Shown one piece after another: positions 25,521-32,241 of a stretch of 64,000 nucleotides of DNA (the first letter of the stretch is position 1; each line of letters starts with the position of its first letter). This DNA comes from Streptomyces coacervatus (lineage in GTDB: Bacteria; Actinomycetota; Actinomycetes; Streptomycetales; Streptomycetaceae): NCBI RefSeq assembly GCF_029223485.1, contig NZ_JARHTP010000009.1, forward strand, positions 62,001 through 126,000, read 5' to 3'. Made by a program: the position numbers and the translations under genes. A model generated the notes under the pieces. It saw nothing but the letters and a program-made list of their open reading frames with translations, was not told the DNA's origin and did no database searches.

Positions 25521-27428
25521 ATGGGCGGAGCCACCAGGAACAACGTGAGTACGGCCTATCTTGGCGAACGGTTTGTGCGTCACCCACTCACGGGGCGCAA
25601 TCTGAAGGAGCTGAACATCGCCGACAAGGCCGATGCCATCCTGGAGCGGGACCGGGACAGACTGAAGAGGAAGGCCGAGAAGAAGTCGGCAGACGGAACG
25701 GACCGGTATGTATCCCCTGTCGGGTTTTCCTTGAACAAGGGGCGATTCGGCGAATTTCCCGTCGGGGAGGCTGCTGCGCACGAGCGCGGGTGGCGTGCCT
25801 ATATGACGGTGGGGGTACCACTTGTCGAAGAGCGGGGCGACATTGTGCAGCCACCTCCTGACGTGATCTCCAAGCAGACGTACGTCAACCGAACCGACCC
25901 TGAACCCACCAAATGGTCACACACTGTCGAATTCTCGATTTCGAACACAATCAGCTGGTCGCTCCAGGGGCAGGTGCAGCTCACTTTCGGGGCGAAAGTC
26001 ACCGCATCGCTGCAGCAGCAGTTACAGAAAAGCATGGCGATGAACCAGTCGGAGAAGGTCACCCTGAAGAACAGCAAAGACAATCAGGGTGCTGACGCCG
26101 AGTCTCAGTCGCAAACGACAAGTACCGCAACAGCCACCAGTACCGCCACGGGAACCGGGGAGTTGTCGGCGCAGCTGATGCTTGGGATCACTGCTTCCGT
26201 CAGTGGTTCGTTGACCACTTCGTTCAAGACGTCGTCCACGCTGAGCGGGGACGTTGCCAGCCGGGTGGATGTCCTGGCCACACAGCGACGTCAGGTGAGG
26301 CGGTTCGACTACGAATACCCCATCTCCTTCGGCGGGTGGGTCGCTCTGTATTACCCCGAGCCGGTAGAGGTCAAGGAAACCCGTCCGGACGGCCCGCAGG
26401 CCCGGGAACCGAAATACTCCAAGGTGATTGCCTGGAAGCTCGGCGAAACGGGCACGGCCACGGAGGCTTTCGACCTGACCGACGAAGGCAAGCCGTTCAT
26501 GCAGAAAGGGGAAGCCGAGGTCGTATCCACCCTCGCCGGGGTGCACGAGATCTTCGAGCTTGAAACGCTCAACTTCGACAAGAAAAATCACCCTCTCCAC
26601 AAGAGCGATAGCGCAGAGCAAGAGAGCCCGAGAAAGGCTCCCGTCGAGCTCACCACCGGGTTGGGGACGGCCGATGGCCTGGCGCTGGATTTGATGAATC
26701 AGAAGGCGTACGTCACCGACCGGTACAACGAGGGCAAGCTGTACAAGGTCGATCTCGCCGGCGGCGGCACGGACTGGGTCCTGGAGAAGCTGGGACAAGT
26801 CAACGACGTGGCGCTGGACCTGCCGGGCAACAAGGCCTACATCACCGACTACGGCGGCAAGCGCCTGTTCACGGTGAACCTGTCCGATCGCTCCGCCTCC
26901 CCGGTCACGGTCGCCGAGGGCATGTACGCCTACGGTGTCGCGCTGGACCTGCAGGGCAACAAGGCCTATGTCACCGACGTCGAGAACGGAAAGCTGATCG
27001 AGTTCGACCTGAACAGCGCCCCGGCGGCGAAGCAGCGCACCTGGGACGTGCCGAGGGCCGCCGGAGTAAGGCTGAACGGGGGCAAGGCGTACATCGGGCA
27101 GTACGACCTCGGCGGCCTGTACGAGGTCGACCTGAACGCGGACGGCGGCGCCCCGCGGACCGTGGCCACCAACCTCGGGAACAGCGTCCGTGTGGCGCTG
27201 GACGGCGCGGTCAACGCATACGTCTCCGACTCGGCCGGCGGCAGACTGCATGAGGTCGCCGTGGCCGACGGCGAGGCCAGGGGCCTAAGGCGCGTGGTGG
27301 CCGACGGTCTCGGCACGGTCTGCGGCGTCGCGCTCGACCGCGACCACGGCTGGATCTACGTCAGCAACCGGCAGGGCAAGCTGTTGCGGCTCTCCGGCGT
27401 GCTGCCGGGCGCCTCGGCGAAGTCGTAG
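25521..27428 (+). CDS. Putative aerolysin-like pore-forming protein with C-terminal beta-propeller
   Basis: This 635-residue protein has no clear annotated homologue in my memory. Residues about 120-285 show features of aerolysin/ETX-MTX2 beta-pore formers: alternating polar-hydrophobic strands (HTVEFSISNTISWSLQGQ, LMLGITASVSGSLTTSF) around a Ser/Thr-rich loop (TSTATATSTATGTGE), followed by a VLATQRRQVRRFDYEYPISFGGWVALYYPEP segment. Residues about 375-630 form about six NHL/SMP-30-like propeller blades with repeated VALDLxGNKAYVTD motifs. There is no signal peptide. Codon 168 is TTA (26022-26024), suggesting bldA control. The start at ATG 25521 follows GAGGAG at 9 nt; a GTG at 25503 is the alternative. 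Confidence 0.62.
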   Translation: MGGATRNNVSTAYLGERFVRHPLTGRNLKELNIADKADAILERDRDRLKRKAEKKSADGTDRYVSPVGFSLNKGRFGEFPVGEAAAHERGWRAYMTVGVPLVEERGDIVQPPPDVISKQTYVNRTDPEPTKWSHTVEFSISNTISWSLQGQVQLTFGAKVTASLQQQLQKSMAMNQSEKVTLKNSKDNQGADAESQSQTTSTATATSTATGTGELSAQLMLGITASVSGSLTTSFKTSSTLSGDVASRVDVLATQRRQVRRFDYEYPISFGGWVALYYPEPVEVKETRPDGPQAREPKYSKVIAWKLGETGTATEAFDLTDEGKPFMQKGEAEVVSTLAGVHEIFELETLNFDKKNHPLHKSDSAEQESPRKAPVELTTGLGTADGLALDLMNQKAYVTDRYNEGKLYKVDLAGGGTDWVLEKLGQVNDVALDLPGNKAYITDYGGKRLFTVNLSDRSASPVTVAEGMYAYGVALDLQGNKAYVTDVENGKLIEFDLNSAPAAKQRTWDVPRAAGVRLNGGKAYIGQYDLGGLYEVDLNADGGAPRTVATNLGNSVRVALDGAVNAYVSDSAGGRLHEVAVADGEARGLRRVVADGLGTVCGVALDRDHGWIYVSNRQGKLLRLSGVLPGASAKS

Positions 27429-27602
27429 CCCGGGACGTTCTTTCGCGGTGGGCGGGCGGGTATGGATGCCTCGATCATGTGGGCTGCCGTGGCTCACGCC
27501 GTGGGCCTTGGGGTTCCTCAGGTCACGGAAGACCTCGGCTGCGTCCGTGCGATCACGAAGGGCGGATGTGACCGCCCGGGGTCATGGATCTCCGTGCGGG
27601 CT

Positions 27603-27857
27603 TCAGGCGTCCTTCCCGCCCCCGTAGCGCCGCTCGAACTGGGCGATACGGCCCTCCGTGTCCACCGTCCGTGCCTTGCCGGTGTAGAACGGGTGGCTCT
27701 CGGAGGAGATCTCCACGTCCACCACCGGGTAGGTCTCGCCGTCGTCCCACTCGATGGTCTGGTCGCTGCTCGCGGTCGACCGGGTCAGGAAGGCGTAGCC
27801 TGCGGCGCGGTCGCGGAAGACGACCTGGTGGTAGTCGGGATGCTTGTCCTGCTGCAT
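27603..27857 (-). CDS. rpmE2: 50S ribosomal protein L31 type B
   Basis: This 84-residue L31 protein has MQQDKHPDYHQVVFRD at the start and SHPFYTGKARTVDTEGRIAQFERRYG at the end. It lacks the CxxC zinc ribbon of the primary L31, so it is the zinc-independent form that replaces the zinc form during zinc limitation. Such genes are usually repressed by Zur; I could not place a convincing Zur box in the only 28-nt gap upstream, so it may share a promoter with the DUF5709 gene. Confidence 0.96.
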   Translation of the reverse strand: MQQDKHPDYHQVVFRDRAAGYAFLTRSTASSDQTIEWDDGETYPVVDVEISSESHPFYTGKARTVDTEGRIAQFERRYGGGKDA

Positions 27858-27885
27858 GGGTGCTCCTTGACTGGTCGGCGGCTGG

Positions 27886-28356
27886 TCAGCCGGACAGGGC
27901 GTCCTCGTCGACGATGTGCATCGCCGCCTCCTCGGCGGAGGCCGCCGCGCCGTCGATGCCCACGTCCCTGGCGACCAGCGCGCTCTCCTCGTCCTCGTGC
28001 GCGCCCTCGTCCGGCGCCACGAGACGGCCCGAGCGGACGGCGCCGACCTCGTTGTCCAGGAGTTCGCCGTCGGTGCCGTCGCAGTCGCCGATGTCGTCGC
28101 CGTCGGGCATCACGAGGTCCGGCAGTTCTTCGGCGAGCCGCTGGTCCAGGGTCTCCCCGTGCTGCCGCTCCGCGGCCGTCACATCGGCGCGTTCCACCGC
28201 CCAAGGTCTGTCCGGAGGGGACCAGCCCCGGTCGAGGGGGTCGTCGACACCGTCATCGACGAGGGTGTCCTCCGCGTCGAGCAGACCGGAGTCCTCCTGG
28301 ATCTCGGATCCGTCGGGCTGGTAGACGTCGTCTCCCCATCCGTCGGCGCTGTTCAC
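27886..28356 (-). CDS. DUF5709-type acidic protein
   Basis: This 156-residue, very acidic cytoplasmic protein begins VNSADGWGDDVYQPDGSEIQ and contains LDAEDTLVDDGVDDPLDRGWSPPDRPW, RLAEELPDLVMP and DEESALVARDVGIDGAAASAEEAAMHIV. These are the features I associate with the actinobacterial DUF5709 family. The function is unknown. The GTG at 28356 has GGAGG 5 nt upstream. It lies 28 nt before rpmE2 on the same strand. Confidence 0.82.
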   Translation of the reverse strand: MNSADGWGDDVYQPDGSEIQEDSGLLDAEDTLVDDGVDDPLDRGWSPPDRPWAVERADVTAAERQHGETLDQRLAEELPDLVMPDGDDIGDCDGTDGELLDNEVGAVRSGRLVAPDEGAHEDEESALVARDVGIDGAAASAEEAAMHIVDEDALSG

Positions 28357-28552
28357 GGGTACCTCCAGGTGGTGGGGACGGGCCCGTTTCTCACCGCGCG
28401 CGACGTCGGGCCGCCGCAACGCGGAGCACAGGCTGCGCCCGGGAGGAACCGTCGGTCCCAGGGTGCTCCCCGAGCCGGTGCCGATATCCAGCCTTCCACC
28501 CCTTTTCGGGACTGCGCAACGGCACGGCACAAGGAGGTACGCGCAAGGGTGG

Positions 28553-29200
28553 TCAGCTGCCCAGAACGGCCGACGACCAGACGTGGCCGTCGTCCGTCAC
28601 CAGATCGACGCGGTCGACGGCGCCGGCCGACCCGTACGCGATCCAGGTGGCCCGGCCGGACGGCGGCATCCACCACTGGCCGGCGTCGCGGGTGGAGCCG
28701 TCCTTGAGCAGGAGCCGGCAGGTGTAGTGGGTGCCGGGCCGGCCCGCCGTGATCTGCATGACCATGACCTGGTCGTTGCCGGCGCGGCTCGGTTCAACGC
28801 TGCCGACCCTCGCCCCCGAGTCCGTGCGCAGCAGGGCTCCGTGGTCGCTCGCGGTCACCTGGACCGGGGCCGACTCGTGGTGCAGGAGTGCGGTGCCGAC
28901 CGTGCCCAGGCCCAGTCCGGCCGCGGCGGCCGCGGCGACCAGCAGCGGGGTCCGGTGGCGTCGGCGGGCGGGGGAGGGGCGGCGCAGTTCCAGGCGGTCG
29001 AGGACCCGTGCGTCGAAGCCGGGCGGGGCCGCGACCGCAGGGGCCGCGGGCAGCACGGCGTCGACGGCCGCCGACAGGTGGTCGTACGCCGTGCGGCAGG
29101 CCGCGCAGGCGGTGAGGTGGCGCAGCAGCTGCGTCGGTTCGCCGGGGAGGGTGCCGAGGGCCAGGGCGGTCAGTTCGTCCTCGTCAGGGTGGCGTTCCAT
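28553..29200 (-). CDS. Anti-sigma factor (zinc-finger ZAS, RskA-like)
   Basis: This 215-residue membrane anti-sigma factor has a cytoplasmic N-terminus with an HxxxCxxC zinc-binding anti-sigma motif (HLTACAACRTAYDHL, about 27-41), one membrane helix at about 86-106 (LLVAAAAAAGLGLGTVGTALL), and an extracytoplasmic RskA-like domain (ITAGRPGTHYTCRLLLKDGS). It should bind and inhibit the sigma factor encoded just upstream, releasing it on an envelope or redox signal. Its start overlaps the sigma gene by 17 nt, so translation is coupled. Confidence 0.9.
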   Translation of the reverse strand: MERHPDEDELTALALGTLPGEPTQLLRHLTACAACRTAYDHLSAAVDAVLPAAPAVAAPPGFDARVLDRLELRRPSPARRRHRTPLLVAAAAAAGLGLGTVGTALLHHESAPVQVTASDHGALLRTDSGARVGSVEPSRAGNDQVMVMQITAGRPGTHYTCRLLLKDGSTRDAGQWWMPPSGRATWIAYGSAGAVDRVDLVTDDGHVWSSAVLGS

Positions 29201-29792
29201 CGCGGCTTCCCTCCTTCAGCGCGTCGCGCAGCCTGCGCAGGCCGGTGCGGATGCGGGTCTTGGCGGTGCCCAGGGGAATGTTCTCGTGCCGGCCCACCTC
29301 GGCGGCGGTGCAGCCGCCGAGCACGGCGAGCGCGACCGCCCGGGCCTGCTCGACGGGCAGGTCCCGCAACCGGGCGAGGGCACGCTCGCTCTCCAGGGCG
29401 GCGAGGGCCTGCCGTTCCGTGCCGGCGGAGTCGTTCTCGGCCCGCAGGGTCACGTCCAGGAGCCGCTCCATGGTCTCGGCCAGGACGGGAGTGGAGCGCC
29501 GAGCACGCACCGCGTCGATCGCCGCGTTGCGGGTGATGGTCAGCAGCCAGGTGAGTGCCGAGGCCCGCCGGGGGTCGTAGCTCCCCGCGGCCCGCCAGGC
29601 CCGTACGAACACCTCCTGGCTCACGTCCTCGGCCAGGACCGGATCGCGGGTCACCGACAGCGCCAGCCCGTACACCGCGTCCTGGAAGCGGCGGACGAAG
29701 GCGACCGCCGCCTGCTCGTCGCCCAGCGCGAACCCGGCGACGAGCGAGGCATCGTCGACCCGGTCGGCACGCGGGAACAGCTCCACGTTCAT
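29184..29792 (-). CDS. ECF RNA polymerase sigma factor (SigK-like)
   Basis: This sigma factor has about 202 residues with region 2 (FVRRFQDAVYGLALSVTRDPVLAEDVSQEVFVRAWRAAGSYDPRRASALTWLLTITRNAAIDAVRARR) and region 4 (LPVEQARAVALAVLGGCTAAEVGRHENIPLGTAKTRIRTGLRRLRDAL). The pairing with an RskA-like anti-sigma and a neighbouring secreted repeat lipoprotein suggests the SigK group. The ATG at 29792 is chosen; there is no ribosome site, so the message may be leaderless. A TTG at 29828 is a weaker alternative. Two 11-bp repeats upstream probably mark its promoter region. Confidence 0.9.
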   Translation of the reverse strand: MNVELFPRADRVDDASLVAGFALGDEQAAVAFVRRFQDAVYGLALSVTRDPVLAEDVSQEVFVRAWRAAGSYDPRRASALTWLLTITRNAAIDAVRARRSTPVLAETMERLLDVTLRAENDSAGTERQALAALESERALARLRDLPVEQARAVALAVLGGCTAAEVGRHENIPLGTAKTRIRTGLRRLRDALKEGSRDGTPP

Positions 29793-29827
29793 GTATACGC
29801 ACGGAAGCACCGAAAAGATTGACCGCA

Positions 29828-29855
29828 ATTCACCCCAAAACCTGATTCACCCCAA
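29828..29855. promoter_or_regulatory. Paired 11-bp direct repeats in the divergent sigma/lipoprotein promoter region
   Basis: ATTCACCCCAA occurs at 29828-29838 and again at 29845-29855, a 17-bp period. The pair lies between the divergently transcribed ECF sigma gene and the lipoprotein gene. Promoter elements for the sigma factor itself, or a tandem activator site, are both compatible. Confidence 0.5.
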
Positions 29856-29882
29856 TCCGCCCGCATCGCTCGCCCGTAGAAC

Positions 29883-29902
29883 CTCCGTCAGAAGGGACGG
29901 AG
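29883..29902 (+). promoter_or_regulatory. Hairpin overlapping the ribosome-binding site of the lipoprotein gene
   Basis: CTCCGTC (29883-29889) pairs with GACGGAG (29896-29902) over a 6-nt loop. The right arm contains the GGAG that serves the ATG at 29908. Translation of the lipoprotein may be limited by this structure. Confidence 0.45.
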
Positions 29903-29907
29903 AGACG

Positions 29908-30411
29908 ATGAGGCGAAGCAGGATCACCGTGGCCGGGTTCGCCCTCGCGGCACTGGCGCTCGCCGGCTGCGGCGGCGGGAGCGGGAGCAGCGGCAGCCCG
30001 GCAGCGGCAACCATGGACACCTCGGCCATCAGGACGAGCCACTCGCCGGTGGGTGACATCCTCGTCGACGGCGGCGGGCGCACCCTGTACCTGTTCACCG
30101 AGGACGGCAACAACACCAACTCGATGAACTGCAACGCCGCATGCGTCAAGCTGTGGCCGCACATGGTGGGCAAGCCGCACGCGGGCGCAGGCGTCGACGC
30201 CGGCCTCGTCGGCAGCACGAAGGGATCGGGAACGGCCCAGGTCACCTACGCCGGACACCCGCTGTACTACTACGCCAAGGACCGGGCGGCAGGCGATCTG
30301 AAAGGGCAGGGCATCGACAAGATCTGGTACGTCCTGAACGCCAAGGGCGCGCCGATCAAGAAGGCCGTCCCTGCGTCGAGCAGCAGCGGCGGCGGTGGTT
30401 ATGGGTACTGA
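29908..30411 (+). CDS. Secreted lipoprotein with repeated LYxF/YxxD motifs (COG4315-like)
   Basis: This 167-residue lipoprotein has signal peptide MRRSRITVAGFALAALALAGC; the lipobox LAGC sets Cys21 as the lipid anchor. The mature part has two copies of the COG4315 motif (RTLYLFTEDGNN and HPLYYYAKDRAAGD) with a Cys pair in MNCNAACVKLWPH, and ends in a Gly/Ser/Tyr tail. The function is unknown; the motif family is often found beside SigK-type sigma factors. It is divergent from the sigma/anti-sigma pair and is a likely regulon member. Confidence 0.86.
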   Translation: MRRSRITVAGFALAALALAGCGGGSGSSGSPAAATMDTSAIRTSHSPVGDILVDGGGRTLYLFTEDGNNTNSMNCNAACVKLWPHMVGKPHAGAGVDAGLVGSTKGSGTAQVTYAGHPLYYYAKDRAAGDLKGQGIDKIWYVLNAKGAPIKKAVPASSSSGGGGYGY

Positions 30412-30449
30412 CCCGGTCGGGGACCTCCCTACGGCAGCCCCCGACCGGG
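30412..30449. terminator. Bidirectional terminator hairpin
   Basis: CCCGGTCGGGG (30412-30422) pairs perfectly with CCCCGACCGGG (30439-30449). It starts directly after the lipoprotein stop and ends 10 nt before the stop of the convergent ABC exporter gene. Confidence 0.8.
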
Positions 30450-30459
30450 CTCGGAACGC

Positions 30460-32241
30460 TCACCCGTGCCATGAGCGCCACAGCGCCGCATACGCCCCCT
30501 GCGCCGCGACCAGCTCGTCGTGACTGCCGAGCTCACTGATGCGGCCGTTCTCGACGACGGCGATCACGTCCGCGTCGTGGGCGGTGTGCAGCCGGTGGGC
30601 GATGGCGACCACCGTGCGGCCGTCGAGGACGCGGGCGAGGGAACGCTCCAAGTGGCGTGCCGCACGGGGGTCCAGCAGCGAGGTCGCCTCGTCCAGGACC
30701 AGCGTGTGCGGGTCCGCCAGCACCAGGCGGGCCAGCGCGATCTGCTGGGCCTGCGCCGGGGTGAGCGCCACCCCGCCCGAGCCGACCTCCGTGTCCAGGC
30801 CGTCGTCCAGCACACGCGCCCACCCGTCGGCGTCGACCGCGCCCAGTGCCGCCCACAGCTCGGCGTCCACGGCGTCCGTTCGGGCGAGCAGGAGGTTGTC
30901 GCGCAGGGAGCCCACGAAGACGTGGTGCTCCTGGTTGACCAGGGCCACATGGGAGCGGACCCGTTCGGCGGGCATCCGGGACAGCTCGGCGCCGCCGAGA
31001 GTGATACGGCCCTCCCGCGGCGCGTAGATGCCGGCCAGCAGCCTGCCCAGCGTGGACTTGCCCGCCCCCGAGGGGCCGACCAGCGCCAACCGCGTGCCGG
31101 GAGCCACCTCCAGGGACACCTTGCGCAGTACGTCCACGCCCTCGCGGTAGCCGAAGTGCACCCGGTCCGCGTGGACGTCGCGTCCGTCGGGGGCCAGGGA
31201 TTCCTCTCCGGGCTCCGGCTCGATGTCCCGCACGCCGACCAGCCGGGCCAGCGACACCTGGGCGACCTGCAGCTCGTCGTACCAGCGCAGGATCAGGTTC
31301 ACCGGGTCGACGAGCATCTGCGCGATCAGCGCGCCCGTCGTCAGCTGGCCCACCCCGATCCAGCCCTGCAGGACGAACCAGCCGCCGATCATCAACACCG
31401 AGGCGAGCACGGTCACATGGGTGAGGTTGATGACGGGGAAGAGCACCGTGCGCAGCCACAGCGTGTAGTTCTCCCACGCCGTCCACTCCCGTACCCGCCG
31501 GTCCGACAGTTCGATACGGCGGTCGCCCAGGCGGTGGGCCTCGACGGTGCGCCCGGCGTCGACCGTCTCCGCCAGAGCGGCGGCCACGGCGGCGTACCCG
31601 GCGGCCTCCGAGCGGTAGCCGGACGGCGCCCGCCTGTAGTACCAGCGGCAGCCGGCCACCAGCAGCGGCACGGCCACCAGCACGGCGGGCGCCAGCGGTG
31701 GCACCGTCACGACGAGACCGCCGAGCAGCAGCACCGCCCACACCACACCGATCGCCAGCTGCGGCACCGCCTCGCGCATCGCGTTGGCGAGCCGGTCGAT
31801 GTCCGTGGTGATCCGGGACAGCAGGTCGCCCGTGCCGGCCCGCTCCAGGACACCCGGGGGCAGCCCGACCGACCGTACGAGGAAGTCCTCGCGCAGGTCG
31901 GCCAGCATCCGCTCGCCGAGCATCGCCCCGCGCAGCCGCACCTCCCGTACGAACACGGCTTGGACGAGCAGGGCGAGCACGAACAGTGAGACGGTGAGCG
32001 GCAGATGAAGCTCCCGTGCACCGTCCGACACCCGCTCGACGAGGTCGCCCAGCAGCCACGGGCCCGCCATCGAGGCGACCACGGACACCGTGTTGACGGT
32101 GATCAGCACCAGGAAGGCACGCCGGTGCCGGCGGAACAGCTCGGCCACATAGGCGCGTACGGTCGCGGGGGCGCCGACGGGCAGGGTGTGCGCCGTCGTC
32201 GGGGCCGCCGGGTCGTACGCCGGTGGCGCCACGCCGATCAT
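30460..32241 (-). CDS. ABC exporter half-transporter (TMD-NBD), subunit 2
   Basis: This 593-residue type IV ABC exporter half has a six-helix membrane domain (about 35-310) and a nucleotide-binding domain. Walker A GPSGAGKSTLGRLL and Walker B TLVLDEATSLLD are canonical, but the signature LSGGQ is replaced by ALTPAQAQQIALAR. Its partner upstream has the complementary defects, so the two probably form a heterodimer with one working ATP site. The ATG at 32241 overlaps the partner's stop by 4 nt. Substrate is unknown; drug, lipid or peptide export are typical. Confidence 0.9.
   Translation of the reverse strand: MIGVAPPAYDPAAPTTAHTLPVGAPATVRAYVAELFRRHRRAFLVLITVNTVSVVASMAGPWLLGDLVERVSDGARELHLPLTVSLFVLALLVQAVFVREVRLRGAMLGERMLADLREDFLVRSVGLPPGVLERAGTGDLLSRITTDIDRLANAMREAVPQLAIGVVWAVLLLGGLVVTVPPLAPAVLVAVPLLVAGCRWYYRRAPSGYRSEAAGYAAVAAALAETVDAGRTVEAHRLGDRRIELSDRRVREWTAWENYTLWLRTVLFPVINLTHVTVLASVLMIGGWFVLQGWIGVGQLTTGALIAQMLVDPVNLILRWYDELQVAQVSLARLVGVRDIEPEPGEESLAPDGRDVHADRVHFGYREGVDVLRKVSLEVAPGTRLALVGPSGAGKSTLGRLLAGIYAPREGRITLGGAELSRMPAERVRSHVALVNQEHHVFVGSLRDNLLLARTDAVDAELWAALGAVDADGWARVLDDGLDTEVGSGGVALTPAQAQQIALARLVLADPHTLVLDEATSLLDPRAARHLERSLARVLDGRTVVAIAHRLHTAHDADVIAVVENGRISELGSHDELVAAQGAYAALWRSWHG

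Noticed and set aside
27858..27885. Zur box expected before rpmE2
   Set aside because: Zinc-independent L31 genes are usually Zur-regulated, but the 28-nt gap shows no convincing palindrome, so none is claimed.
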